This document shows positions 10,116 to 19,167 of a stretch of 64,000 bases of DNA, piece by piece. Below the pieces are notes generated by a model. That model ran no database searches, was not told where the DNA came from, and saw nothing but the letters and a program-made list of their open reading frames with translations. The stretch is from contig NZ_CP110012.1 in NCBI RefSeq assembly GCF_025947365.1, positions 3,720,001 through 3,784,000 of the forward strand, given 5' to 3'. The position numbers and the translations under genes are program-made. How positions within the stretch are numbered: the first letter of the stretch is position 1; the number at the start of each line of letters is the position of its first letter. This DNA is from Flavobacterium sp. N502540 (GTDB taxonomy: Bacteria; Bacteroidota; Bacteroidia; Flavobacteriales; Flavobacteriaceae).

Positions 10116-10242
10116 ACTGTCTTTATTTGAAATTAGCCTGTTATAAATTTAGGCAACCATATTATTGCTGTGGGGAAAGGAAATTAATTGTTTTGAACAA
10201 TTTAATTAACAATATGGACAGAATTCCGATTCTGTTTTTAGT

Positions 10243-10309
10243 CCTAATCTTCTGATTTATGAGAAGATTAGGGAGTTGTTATTCTATCTGATGATAGGGA
10301 TTTCCTATC
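10243..10309 (-). terminator. Two hairpins behind the aminotransferase gene
   Basis: CCTAATCTTCT (10243-10253) pairs exactly with AGAAGATTAGG (10262-10272), and GATAGG / CCTATC pair at 10293-10309. They sit just behind the minus-strand aminotransferase stop. Neither has a long T run, so termination is inferred from position only. Confidence 0.4.
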
Positions 10310-10314
10310 TTTAA

Positions 10315-11511
10315 TTAAACTTCTTGTTCCTTTTTCAGGATTTCATCCATAACGTTTAAGATTATGGCGCAACCTTCTTTGATTTCCTCTTCAGAAATTG
10401 TTAAAGGAGGTGTTATTCGTATCGCGCATCCTTCAAACAGCAACCAGAATAAAATGAGCCCTTTGTCCTGACAGTTCAAAATAACCTGATTGGTAATTTC
10501 GGCAGTTTCGGTCATGGCGGCAAGCATTAATCCTTTTCCTCTAACTTCCTTTATCAAAGGATGTACCAAAAGCGATCGGAAGAGTTTTTCTTTCTCTAAG
10601 GTCTCTTCCATTAGGTTTGTTTCAGTTAATTCCTGCAAAGTAGCCAGACATGCTGACGCAATGACAGGATGACCTCCGAAAGTGGTAATGTGCCCCAATT
10701 TAGGATTTTCGGTCAACAGATCCATTTTTTCTGCCGATGCTGTAAAAGCGCCTACCGGCATTCCGCCACCCATGCCTTTTCCCATAACTACGATATCGGG
10801 GATAACGTCATAGGTCTGAAAACCAAATAGTTTTCCGGTTCTCCCAAAACCAGGCTGGATTTCGTCAACAATCATCATAGCACCAACTTCGTCACAGCGT
10901 TTTCTGACTTTTTGCAGAAAGTTATCATGAGGCTCAATAAATCCGGCACCTCCCTGAATGGTTTCTAAAAGTATAGCCGCAGTTCTGGTCGTTATTTTTT
11001 GTAAATCTTCTTCGTTATTAAAAGTAATGAAATCAACATCGGGAAGAAGAGGTCTGAAGGCTTGTTTGCGCTCTTCAAAACCCATAACACTCATCGATCC
11101 CATAGTGTTGCCATGATAAGCATTATGACACGAAATAAGCTGGCTGCGTCCCGTTGCTCGTTTAGCTAACTTTAAAGCTCCTTCGATTGCTTCCGTTCCT
11201 GAGTTAACCAAATAGGTTTTACTTAATGATTCTGGTAGGAGTGAAGCCATGAGTTTGCAATACTCCACAGCCGGACTTTGCGAATATTCGCCATAAACCA
11301 TGACATGCGAATACTTGTCTAACTGATCTTTGATAGCTTGATTGACCCTTGGGTGCTGATGCCCAAGTGTGCAGGCGGAAACACCCGCTACAAAATCTAA
11401 ATATTTTTTATCGTTAGTGTCGTAAATGTAGGAGCCAATAGCATGTGAAACCTCCATTCCCAATGGGTAAGGTGAAGTTTGTGCCTGGTATTTTATAAAG
11501 TCTGGATTCAT
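10315..11511 (-). CDS. Class-III PLP-dependent aminotransferase
   Basis: An omega-amino/ornithine-type aminotransferase of 398 residues. The PLP Schiff-base lysine is Lys245 in VVMGKGMGGGMPVGA. Asp216 of IVDEIQPGFGRTG contacts the pyridine nitrogen. SGTEAIEGALKLAKRATGR (104-122) is the phosphate-binding region. The fold class includes acetylornithine, ornithine and 4-aminobutyrate transaminases, and the sequence alone does not settle the substrate. It lies upstream of a minus-strand hairpin pair and 84 nt downstream of the OstA-like gene on the same strand, with no biosynthetic neighbours that would fix a pathway. Confidence 0.88.
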   Translation of the reverse strand: MNPDFIKYQAQTSPYPLGMEVSHAIGSYIYDTNDKKYLDFVAGVSACTLGHQHPRVNQAIKDQLDKYSHVMVYGEYSQSPAVEYCKLMASLLPESLSKTYLVNSGTEAIEGALKLAKRATGRSQLISCHNAYHGNTMGSMSVMGFEERKQAFRPLLPDVDFITFNNEEDLQKITTRTAAILLETIQGGAGFIEPHDNFLQKVRKRCDEVGAMMIVDEIQPGFGRTGKLFGFQTYDVIPDIVVMGKGMGGGMPVGAFTASAEKMDLLTENPKLGHITTFGGHPVIASACLATLQELTETNLMEETLEKEKLFRSLLVHPLIKEVRGKGLMLAAMTETAEITNQVILNCQDKGLILFWLLFEGCAIRITPPLTISEEEIKEGCAIILNVMDEILKKEQEV

Positions 11512-11595
11512 TTTTTTGAGGTTCTGAGTTTAGTCGCAGTTTTTAGCCGCAGTCGCAGTTTTTATTTACTTAGAACTGAGAGTGAAAACTGAAAA

Positions 11596-13266
11596 CTATT
11601 TTTTAGTCTTACTCTTAGAGTTTGTAGTGGTCTTCACTGCGGGTTTCTTTTTGTCGTAATCCAGGGTTTCTTTTCTAACTTTTAGAGGTGTATTTTTATC
11701 TTTGGCCTCTTCGTCTTTTCCTTCCTGGATTAATTTATCGTTCATTTCATTGTCTTCAGCCGTAAAGATATCGTCTTTCGACTTTATTCGTTCGTCGCCG
11801 CGCCAATGCAGGCCTCTCAGTTTACGGGCATTTTCAGGTAAATCGGCTTCAGGATATACATCGCCGTCGACTTTGTTGAAAAACGTGATGGTTTCAATAT
11901 CGTTATTTTCGATAATCAGATTGATTTTACTGCTTACATTTTTATTGATTCCAATTAGCTCATTGTCATCATTTCGCATGTAATAGATTACCTCGGTGTT
12001 TTTTATCACGTCGACATCATGTAGTTTTCCTTCTCTGAATTTTCCAAATAAATTGAGTCCTTTAACTTGATTGTAGCCGGTTCCGAGGGTATCCCGCGAG
12101 ACTATAAAGGTGTTATTGAGAACTTTTAAGGAATCTAGTTTTTTAGTGTTTTTATCACCAATAAGATGCATGACATCTCCTGTGATTTGGCTTTCTCCAT
12201 TCCAAAGAATCGGGTTGCCAATTAGTTTTGTCAAAGCAGTCTTGGAATTGGAATGGATAGAATCACATTTCCCGCTCATGTCTATTTTGTAAAAACGGAC
12301 ATTGTTGTAAGCTCTTAAAATACGTTCACCTTCTTTTCCGGTAACCATCAGTTTTTTTCCGTGAATATAAACCGAATCTTTTTCGACCAGATTAATGGCT
12401 ACGGCTCTTTTGGTTACAAACATCGAATCTTTGAGTTTGTAAATCTCAGCATAATGGCCTTTTACAATTCCACGATTGATAGAGTCCGTGATTTTTACAT
12501 TTCGGGTTGCAGAGGCAAATTCAATATTTCGATTGTAGTATAAGCTGTCTCCTTCTATGAGACGATCATCATATTTGATGTAAGATTTCCGTAAAAAATG
12601 TGCAAGATTCTTCTTGGTGTCATAAAAACCCCTTTCCGTATAAATATAATTGGATTTACTGGTAATGGTTGAAGGACCAAGTAAATAAGAGTGTCCTGAA
12701 TTGCTATAGTAATCTAAATGATTTGATTTGATCACATATTTTGGATTGGTAATCGTTACTGCAGTCAGGAACTGAAACTTTTTCTCGGCCACATAATACC
12801 TTCCTGATTTACTAACCAGTGTATTGTCTTTATTGATGATAGTCCCCTTGGTGTTGTAAAAAACCTGCTGAATGTTTCGGTCAAAGTTTATCGTATCTGT
12901 ACTTAAAGTGGCATCAGGCGAACTCATGACAGCGTCACCGGTCGCAAAAGCTTTTTTTACATTACCACTGTATTCGGCATATTTGCTGTTTAGGAATAAG
13001 GTGTCACCTTGTACCAATTGCACATTCCCAAAAGCTTTAAGATAATTTTCTTTTTGAAAGAAATAAGCTTTATTACAGGTCAGTACAACCCCGTCATGAT
13101 TCACTTTTACATTTCCGGTTAGCAGTAAAGCACCCGGGATTTCGTTTTCGTTGATTTCTTGAAAATCAGCATTTTCAACAATTATTGTTTTAGGTTTTTG
13201 AGCAAAAAGATCTTGTGCATTTAAAAAAAGCAAACAAAAGGATATGAAAAATAGTAATTTCTTCAA
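11596..13266 (-). CDS. OstA-like exported protein (LPS transport type)
   Basis: A 556-residue exported protein. An N-terminal signal peptide (MKKLLFFISFCLLFLNAQDLFAQ) is followed by repeated beta-strand units of the LptA/OstA type, such as GALLLTGNVKVNHDGVVLTC, YLKAFGNVQLVQGDTLFL and AKFATGDAVM-like stretches. In the family this jellyroll carries lipopolysaccharide across the periplasm or forms the N-domain of LptD. Here there is no C-terminal barrel. The tail after about residue 500 is Lys/Glu-rich and low complexity. The start codon is TTG: no ATG occurs between it and the upstream in-frame TGA, and this TTG gives the complete signal peptide. Confidence 0.78.
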   Translation of the reverse strand: MKKLLFFISFCLLFLNAQDLFAQKPKTIIVENADFQEINENEIPGALLLTGNVKVNHDGVVLTCNKAYFFQKENYLKAFGNVQLVQGDTLFLNSKYAEYSGNVKKAFATGDAVMSSPDATLSTDTINFDRNIQQVFYNTKGTIINKDNTLVSKSGRYYVAEKKFQFLTAVTITNPKYVIKSNHLDYYSNSGHSYLLGPSTITSKSNYIYTERGFYDTKKNLAHFLRKSYIKYDDRLIEGDSLYYNRNIEFASATRNVKITDSINRGIVKGHYAEIYKLKDSMFVTKRAVAINLVEKDSVYIHGKKLMVTGKEGERILRAYNNVRFYKIDMSGKCDSIHSNSKTALTKLIGNPILWNGESQITGDVMHLIGDKNTKKLDSLKVLNNTFIVSRDTLGTGYNQVKGLNLFGKFREGKLHDVDVIKNTEVIYYMRNDDNELIGINKNVSSKINLIIENNDIETITFFNKVDGDVYPEADLPENARKLRGLHWRGDERIKSKDDIFTAEDNEMNDKLIQEGKDEEAKDKNTPLKVRKETLDYDKKKPAVKTTTNSKSKTKK

Positions 13267-13597
13267 TGGATTAAATTTTTGTCAAATTTATGAAAAAGGT
13301 TATAACCTTTATGGATATTAAGATTAATTTATTAATACAGATTTTTTGAATGGATGGATAGGTTGTAATGAAAAATTCTATATCAATTTGATGAAAAAAT
13401 GTTCATTTGGTTTTGAGTTTAATTTATCAACAAAACGGAGTACTCTTACGTTGTAGTTGGTGATTTTGTACTTCTTCCCAAGCAAAAATGATTTTTAGGT
13501 TTTCCTGAATTTAAAAATTAGTCTAAATTTAGGAAATGGTTTTCAGAATCAGGAATATTATTTCCGATTTGGAGATCAATCAGATTATAATGTAAAT
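13267..13597. promoter_or_regulatory. Divergent promoter region of the OstA-like and amylase genes
   Basis: This 331-nt spacer separates divergent genes. On the minus strand a perfect -7 box TAAATTTG occupies 13283-13290, placing transcription start only about 10 nt before the TTG start at 13266. No equally good box is seen for the plus-strand amylase gene. There is no ORF or obvious repeat. Confidence 0.5.
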
Positions 13598-15469
13598 ATG
13601 ATAAATAAGAATTTTTTTGTTGCGGGACTTTCTGTAGTTCTGCTGTTTTCGGCATGTAAAACCAAAGATCTAAAAATGTATACAAGTAAAGAAGAGACTC
13701 CCAAAGAGACTAAAATTGTGGTCTATCAGGTTTTTACGCGTTTGTTTGGAAATAAAAACACCACTAATAAGCCATGGGGGACGATCGAGGAAAATGGTGT
13801 TGGAAAATTTAATGATTTTACAGACAAAGCGCTGCATGAAATTAAGGATTTAGGTGTTACCCATATTTGGTATACAGGTGTTCCGCATCATGCATTGGTA
13901 GGGGATTATAAGGCGTATGGAATTTCAGATGATGATCCGGAAGTGGTAAAAGGCCGTGCAGGATCTCCGTATGCTGTAAAAGATTATTATAATGTAAATC
14001 CCGATTTAGCGGTGAATCCGGCAAACAGATTACAGGAGTTTGAAGCGTTAATCGGGCGTACGCACAAGGCAGGACTAAAGCTGATTATTGATATTGTACC
14101 CAATCATATTGCAAGAAAATATGAAGGTAAAAGTAATCCGGCGGGAGTAAGAGATTTTGGAGCCGATGATGATGTGAATATGGAATACAAACGAGATAAC
14201 AATTTTTACTATATCCCAAACAATCATTTTGAAATACCGAGTGGAGATATTCCGTTAAATGGAGAAAAAAATGTACTTGTAGACGGGGTATTTAATGAAA
14301 ATCCTGCAAAATGGACTGGAAACGGTTCCAGAAAAGCGAAGCCCGACCAAAATGACTGGTATGAAACGGTGAAAGTAAATTATGGAATTCGTCCCGATGG
14401 ATCAAAGGATTTTATGGAACTTCCTGCAGGATTTGATCAAAAATCGTATCAGGAACATTTTGCTTTTTGGCAAGACAAAGATGTTCCGGATTCCTGGAAA
14501 AAGTTCAGGTCTATTGCTTTGTATTGGATTGACAAAGGGGTGGATGGTTTTCGTTATGATATGGCGGAGATGGTACCTTACGAATTTTGGAGTTATATGA
14601 ATTCGGCAATTAAGATGAAAAATCCAAATGCCTTTTTATTGGCAGAAGTTTACAATCCAAAGGAGTATCGTAACTATATTCGTTTGGGAAAAATGGACTA
14701 TCTCTATGATAAAGTTGAAACTTACGATAAGCTGAAAGATATTATTCGCGGAAAATCATTGCCAGATGGATTATCAGATATTCAGAAAGGAATGGAAGAT
14801 ATTGAGCACAATATGTTGCATTTTTTAGACAATCATGACGAACAGCGATTAGCTAGCCCTGAATTTGCAGGAACTCCCGAACGAGGGAAACCTTTAATGG
14901 TAGTTTCGGCAACAATTAGTACGGCTCCAACTATGGTTTATTTTGGACAGGAAGTAGGTGAAGCAGCAAATGAGAATGCCGGTTTCGGAACGCGTTCCAG
15001 AACATCTATATTTGATTATATTGGCGTGCCAAATCATCAGCGTTGGATGAATGAAGGGAAGTTTGATGGCGGACAGCTTTCGGATTCAGAAAAGAAGCTG
15101 CGTGATTTTTATAAGAAATTGCTAAATTTCTCACTTAAAAGCCCCGCTTTAATGGGGAGTTTTCAGGAAATTCAAAGTGTAAATCGTCAAAATAATATAG
15201 GTTACGACGATTTAATTTATTCGTATGTACGTTGGTCAGAGCATCAAAAACTGATCATCGTGACTAATTTTTCTTCAGAAAAAACAAGTGAATTTGATTT
15301 GAAAATTCCTTCGGATATTATTTCAAAATGGAACTTAAGAGATGGAGTTTACAATCTTAAAGATGAATTATACGAGAAGAATGCTGTGCAATTTAAAGTA
15401 AATAATGGTGAAGGAGTGGTGAGGGTGAAAATAATGCCTTCGGAGTCATTTATTTTTGAATTGAAGTAG
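13598..15469 (+). CDS. GH13 alpha-amylase-type lipoprotein
   Basis: A 623-residue glycoside hydrolase family 13 enzyme for alpha-glucans. It has a lipoprotein signal (VVLLFSAC, Cys20), so it is probably membrane-anchored outside the cytoplasm. The TIM-barrel catalytic residues are visible: nucleophile Asp321 in GFRYDMAEM, acid/base Glu350 in FLLAEVYNP and Asp414 in FLDNHDEQR. Conserved region I (DIVPNH, 165-170) is also intact. The C-terminal ~90 residues look like the usual beta-sandwich domain. No SusC/SusD pair is adjacent, so it is not part of an obvious polysaccharide-utilisation locus here. A bidirectional terminator lies 343 nt downstream. Substrate is inferred from the family. Confidence 0.9.
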   Translation: MINKNFFVAGLSVVLLFSACKTKDLKMYTSKEETPKETKIVVYQVFTRLFGNKNTTNKPWGTIEENGVGKFNDFTDKALHEIKDLGVTHIWYTGVPHHALVGDYKAYGISDDDPEVVKGRAGSPYAVKDYYNVNPDLAVNPANRLQEFEALIGRTHKAGLKLIIDIVPNHIARKYEGKSNPAGVRDFGADDDVNMEYKRDNNFYYIPNNHFEIPSGDIPLNGEKNVLVDGVFNENPAKWTGNGSRKAKPDQNDWYETVKVNYGIRPDGSKDFMELPAGFDQKSYQEHFAFWQDKDVPDSWKKFRSIALYWIDKGVDGFRYDMAEMVPYEFWSYMNSAIKMKNPNAFLLAEVYNPKEYRNYIRLGKMDYLYDKVETYDKLKDIIRGKSLPDGLSDIQKGMEDIEHNMLHFLDNHDEQRLASPEFAGTPERGKPLMVVSATISTAPTMVYFGQEVGEAANENAGFGTRSRTSIFDYIGVPNHQRWMNEGKFDGGQLSDSEKKLRDFYKKLLNFSLKSPALMGSFQEIQSVNRQNNIGYDDLIYSYVRWSEHQKLIIVTNFSSEKTSEFDLKIPSDIISKWNLRDGVYNLKDELYEKNAVQFKVNNGEGVVRVKIMPSESFIFELK

Positions 15470-15811
15470 TGCGGAAACTTCTAAAAAAAGGCTGAAAGTC
15501 TTTAAAGCATCAGAATAGTGCAACGCACTATGGGGGAAATTAAAATTGATTGTTACCCTGAAAGGGTAAAGGCAAACACACACAAAGTTTGTTTTTTTTC
15601 TGCAAAGAGACAGATTGTATATTTTTAAATGAATTGTTGTAGAGTAAATTTGTTAGGAATGGTTTACTGAAGATTAATCTTTCGCCCTTACAGGGCTAAA
15701 TAGTTTGTTTTCTTACTTCATAGTGCTTTGTACTATGTTGTTGCTTAAGCTCTTTCAGAGCAGATTTTAAACAAGAATATCTTCTATGTAATTTGATCTG
15801 TTTATTAGATA
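15470..15811. repeat. Palindrome-rich spacer
   Basis: Between the amylase stop and the terminator lie short palindromes: AGTGCAACGCACT (near 15514), ACCCTGAAAGGGT (near 15555), GCCCTTACAGGGC (near 15685) and ATAGTGCTTTGTACTAT (near 15720). The same kinds of word (GTGC-GTTGCACTGC, GCCCTTTCAGGGC) recur in the 26.4-26.7 kb spacer. No ORF is convincing. Confidence 0.5.
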
Positions 15812-15853
15812 TAAAAAAAAAGCTGATACTTAAAATGTAGTATCAGCTTTTTT
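15812..15853. terminator. Bidirectional terminator between amylase and sod
   Basis: AGCTGATACT (15821-15830) pairs exactly with AGTATCAGCT (15839-15848). It is flanked by nine A on one side and seven T on the other, and can serve both convergent genes. Confidence 0.85.
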
Positions 15854-15858
15854 ATGAT

Positions 15859-16638
15859 TTATACTTTTTTTACTTTTTTCAAAGCTTCGATGTAATTTTC
15901 GTTTACTTTTTCCCAGTTAATATGCTGATAAAAAGCATCAATATAACTCCCTTTTCTGTTTTGGTAATCCAGATAGTAAGCATGTTCCCAAAGATCGATT
16001 CCTAAAATTGGAGTTCCGGGAATCAGGGCGTTTTTCATTAAAGGATTGTCCTGATTTTCAGTAGTCGTTATCTGAAGTTTTCCGGCTTTGTCGACAATCA
16101 GCCAAACCCATCCGGATCCGAATTGTTTGGTTGCCTGACCTTTGAACTGGCTGGTTAGATTGCTTAGAGAACCAAACTCTTTATTGATCGAACCTGCTAA
16201 AGTATCTTTTGGAGTTTGTTCTTTTGGTGTCAGAATATTAAAATAAAGTGTATGATTGTAGTATCCACCTGCATTTTGACGAAGCTTGGCATTACTAAGA
16301 TCCATTTTTTTAAGAATATCTTCAATAGGCAGATTTTCAAACTCCGTATTTACAATTTCTTTGTTGAAATTGTTGGTATAAGTTAAATAATGTTTTGAAT
16401 AATGTGTTTCCAGAGTAAGAGTTCTTATTGCAGGAGCTAAAGCATCATAAGAAAATGGCAGTTTTGTCAATTCAAAAGAACCCGGGTCTGCTTTTACATC
16501 ATTTGGAGATCCAATGGTGATTTTTTCTTCTTTTGTAGGCAAAGGAACCTCTACAACTTCGGTTAACTTATTGTCATTACATGAAAATAATAGAAAGAAT
16601 GAAGTCAAAATGCTAAAACGAGTAATGTTTTTCTTCAT
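15859..16638 (-). CDS. Fe/Mn superoxide dismutase with lipoprotein signal
   Basis: Dismutates superoxide. The four metal ligands of the Fe/Mn family are His79, His129 (YYNHTLYF), Asp215 and His219 (GIDLWEHAYY). Unlike the common ~200-residue cytoplasmic enzymes, this 259-residue form starts with a lipoprotein signal (ILTSFFLLFSC, Cys20) and a ~35-residue linker. It is therefore probably anchored in a membrane facing the periplasm or the outside. It is the last gene of the minus-strand block, 8 nt behind the acyl-CoA-binding-protein gene, and ends at a strong terminator. Fe versus Mn preference cannot be told from sequence. Confidence 0.93.
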   Translation of the reverse strand: MKKNITRFSILTSFFLLFSCNDNKLTEVVEVPLPTKEEKITIGSPNDVKADPGSFELTKLPFSYDALAPAIRTLTLETHYSKHYLTYTNNFNKEIVNTEFENLPIEDILKKMDLSNAKLRQNAGGYYNHTLYFNILTPKEQTPKDTLAGSINKEFGSLSNLTSQFKGQATKQFGSGWVWLIVDKAGKLQITTTENQDNPLMKNALIPGTPILGIDLWEHAYYLDYQNRKGSYIDAFYQHINWEKVNENYIEALKKVKKV

Positions 16639-16646
16639 AATGTTAG

Positions 16647-16916
16647 TTATTTTGATGTTAGCGAATTAATGATTGCGATATAGTTTTCTTTGGCCTCCTC
16701 AGCTGTAAGATGACTTATTTGCATCCAGGCATTAGTTTTGAAAGCATTTCGTAAATCAAAATTCTCCGATTGATTGTACACAGCTGTTCCAAAAGTTGCT
16801 TGTTTGTAATAGGCATAAAGTCTTAACTGCACGTCTTGCGGCAGTGTAGCCTGAGTCATTTGTAAAGCGGTCTCAACGGCCTCTGAAAAACGAGTATCTA
16901 AATCTTTTTCAGTCAT
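16647..16916 (-). CDS. Acyl-CoA-binding protein
   Basis: An 89-residue, all-helical cytosolic protein of the ACBP family that binds long-chain acyl-CoA. The signature LRLYAYYKQATFG (about 31-43) and the downstream W of NAWMQIS match the family. The length is normal. Its ATG overlaps the psd stop by one base (TAATG), giving tight coupling to phospholipid synthesis genes psd and cdsA. A role in acyl-CoA delivery to lipid synthesis is a reasonable inference from that context. Confidence 0.88.
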   Translation of the reverse strand: MTEKDLDTRFSEAVETALQMTQATLPQDVQLRLYAYYKQATFGTAVYNQSENFDLRNAFKTNAWMQISHLTAEEAKENYIAIINSLTSK

Positions 16917-17569
16917 TAAGCTTTTGTAGCGATGATGGTTTTTCCACCAATTGCTTTTTGGTTTAATACTACATTGATTGGAGTACCTAAAGGTAAAAAT
17001 AAATCTACTCTTGAACCAAATTTTATAAATCCGGCATCTGTCCCCTGAACAACCTGCATTCCTTCTTTAGCGTAATTTACAATTCTACGTGCCAAAGCTC
17101 CTGCAATTTGTCTGTACAATACCTGTCCAAAAGTTTCGTTTTCGATTACAACTGTTGTTCTTTCGTTTTCTTCGCTTGCTTTTGGATGCCAGGCAACTAA
17201 AAACTTTCCAGGGTGGTATTTGCTAAATTTGATAATACCGTCCATTGCGTAACGAGTTACGTGTACATTAATTGGTGACATGAAGATGGATACCTGAAGA
17301 CGTTTGTCTTTAAAAAATTCTCCTTCATAAACTTCTTCGATAACCACAACTTTCCCGTCTACAGGAGCAAGAATGTGATCGCTGTTTCTGATTGCGATTC
17401 TTTTTGGATTTCTAAAAAATTGCAGAATGATAATTAATACTAATAAACCAGCTAGCTGAACTAATATTCTTAGCCAATTGATATCAATGAATTTTTCAGC
17501 AATTAAAAGTACAGCTACCGCGAAAACAGTACCTAGCAAAATGGATGGGCCTCCTTCTTTATGAAACAT
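16916..17569 (-). CDS. psd: Phosphatidylserine decarboxylase
   Basis: Converts phosphatidylserine to phosphatidylethanolamine at the inner membrane. The 217-residue form has two N-terminal membrane segments (about 9-27 and 36-52), then the catalytic domain with APVDGKV (Asp71) and NVHVT (His103). Self-cleavage is expected at Gly185-Ser186 in FIKFGSRVDLF, producing the pyruvoyl group. This is the short, proteobacteria-independent 'Psd-related' type. Its start lies inside the end of cdsA (11-nt overlap), so the two are co-transcribed and probably coupled. Confidence 0.94.
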   Translation of the reverse strand: MFHKEGGPSILLGTVFAVAVLLIAEKFIDINWLRILVQLAGLLVLIIILQFFRNPKRIAIRNSDHILAPVDGKVVVIEEVYEGEFFKDKRLQVSIFMSPINVHVTRYAMDGIIKFSKYHPGKFLVAWHPKASEENERTTVVIENETFGQVLYRQIAGALARRIVNYAKEGMQVVQGTDAGFIKFGSRVDLFLPLGTPINVVLNQKAIGGKTIIATKA

Positions 17570-18446
17570 AATATAAAATTTGATAAAATAAAAATATAAT
17601 TGGTGCTACAAATATAACACTATCTAGTCGATCTAATACGCCTCCGTGACCCGGCATAATGGAACCGCTGTCTTTTACTCCGGCAACTCTTTTGAATTTG
17701 GATTCAATTAAATCCCCAATAGTTCCGAAGATGCTAACGATTAAAGCAATAATCATCCAGATAAGAATAGATTTAGTGCTGAAATCTGCTTTTGGCTGTA
17801 TGTATAGTTTTGAGATTAAAAATCCGGCAAAGGCAGCAAAAACTACTCCGCCAAGGAAACCTTCAATTGTTTTTTTAGGTGAAATACGCTCAAACAATTT
17901 ATGTTTTCCCATTGACTTTCCAACTAAATAGGCAAAGGTGTCATTGGTCCAGATTAAAACGAATAATCCGATGATAATTTTTGGATTGTAATCTTTGATA
18001 CCAAATGAAATTTTAGTGATAAAAAGAAAAGGGAGTGTTACATATCCAAGCAAATAAACATATTTGGATGTTTTACTGATGATTTGTGTGTCATCAAATA
18101 AAAATACAATACATTTTATAGATACAATTAAGGTGATGATGAGCAGTGCCGAAAAAAGCTTTTCGGTATCAACAGTAATTATAATATTTTCTTTAAATGT
18201 TTTGCTAATATAGTTTTCAGTTTCAGTTTTGTAAAAACTGATTAAAGCGACTGCGCTATAAAACAGGGAAACAAATAAAATTGAAAAAACTTTATTGATC
18301 CCAACTAAATTACAGAATTCATAAGTGGCTATAATCAGAAAGATGCCAAAAAGAATAATAAAGCTTTCGGTAGAAAACAGAATAGAAGTTAGTAATAAAG
18401 CGATATAAACAGCACCAGAAATGGTTCTCTTGAGTGTTTCGTTCAT
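17559..18446 (-). CDS. cdsA: Phosphatidate cytidylyltransferase
   Basis: Makes CDP-diacylglycerol from phosphatidate and CTP, the entry step to phospholipids. The 295-residue polytopic protein has about eight hydrophobic segments. The C-terminal family signature is complete: SPKKTIEGFLGG, GDLIESKFKR and PGHGGVLDRLDS, which supply the Mg2+-binding Asp residues. It lies between the LUD gene (one base apart) and psd (overlapping). Confidence 0.95.
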   Translation of the reverse strand: MNETLKRTISGAVYIALLLTSILFSTESFIILFGIFLIIATYEFCNLVGINKVFSILFVSLFYSAVALISFYKTETENYISKTFKENIIITVDTEKLFSALLIITLIVSIKCIVFLFDDTQIISKTSKYVYLLGYVTLPFLFITKISFGIKDYNPKIIIGLFVLIWTNDTFAYLVGKSMGKHKLFERISPKKTIEGFLGGVVFAAFAGFLISKLYIQPKADFSTKSILIWMIIALIVSIFGTIGDLIESKFKRVAGVKDSGSIMPGHGGVLDRLDSVIFVAPIIFLFYQILYYVS

Positions 18447-18447
18447 C

Positions 18448-19053
18448 TTAAAGATCTTCTAAGAGCAATAAATACAAGTTTTTGGCAACACTTCCGTATT
18501 GAGTAAAATCTTCTTCTTTTGCTTTTTCGAAATATTTTATTGTGGTAATATTAGTAGGGTAGTCTCTTTCGTACTTGCGTTTGATCGCGCTTAGACCATC
18601 ACTTTTGATGGAAAGTATCTGACTTGTTGTAGCAATAATAACAATGTTTGCAGGCAATTCGTTTGGTTTATCCTGTCTGATTTGTTTAGAGGAGAATAAA
18701 ATAGAACCTTCGTCAGCAATCAGATTCTCACAAGTGGCAAGTAAAAATTTTGGGTTTCTAGGAGAAAGATAAAGCAGTTTATTTTCTTCAAGCAAACTAA
18801 ATAGAGCAGGTTCATAACACAAAACTTCGTTTTCGAACCAGTCGTTTTCTTCTAAAATGTTTTCAAATTGTTCCGCAACCTCCTGTTTGTTTTCGCAATA
18901 CAAGAACTTGCCTCCATTTTTTTTGAAATTAAAAATGAATCTTTCATCGATAGATAAATGACTGTCAGGAGCTTGGTTTGCCCCGTATTCACTTTCATGT
19001 TCTTCATCAGAAGCTGGCTCACTGGAACCAAATATTTTTTTGAAAAAATTCAT
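18448..19053 (-). CDS. LUD-domain (LutC/YkgG-like) protein
   Basis: A 201-residue cytoplasmic protein of the LUD superfamily. After an acidic linker (residues 10-35) come FLYCENKQEVAEQF, LLATCENLIADEGSILFSSK and NIVIIATTSQIL. These correspond to the strands around the family's core, where LutC proteins have the same 'DxGTI'-like stretch. In lactate-utilisation operons LutC acts with LutA/LutB. Those partners are absent here, and the gene is instead locked between ftsH and cdsA, a flavobacterial arrangement. The function in this setting is unknown, and the lactate role should not be assumed. Confidence 0.7.
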   Translation of the reverse strand: MNFFKKIFGSSEPASDEEHESEYGANQAPDSHLSIDERFIFNFKKNGGKFLYCENKQEVAEQFENILEENDWFENEVLCYEPALFSLLEENKLLYLSPRNPKFLLATCENLIADEGSILFSSKQIRQDKPNELPANIVIIATTSQILSIKSDGLSAIKRKYERDYPTNITTIKYFEKAKEEDFTQYGSVAKNLYLLLLEDL

Positions 19054-19100
19054 TTTATATGAAATACTTTACATGTTAATTGAAAACGTTCAAAGATAAA

Positions 19101-19139
19101 AAAATCTTAATTCAAAAGGGTGTTTTGAATTAAGATTTT
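19101..19139 (-). terminator. Hairpin behind ftsH
   Basis: A perfect 17-bp stem (AAAATCTTAATTCAAAA / complement at 19123-19139) with a 5-nt loop lies between the ftsH stop and the LUD start. On the minus strand it runs into a short T stretch, so it probably attenuates read-through from ftsH into the lipid genes. Confidence 0.65.
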
Positions 19140-19167
19140 AAAAAATATTACATATTTACTGAATTAT

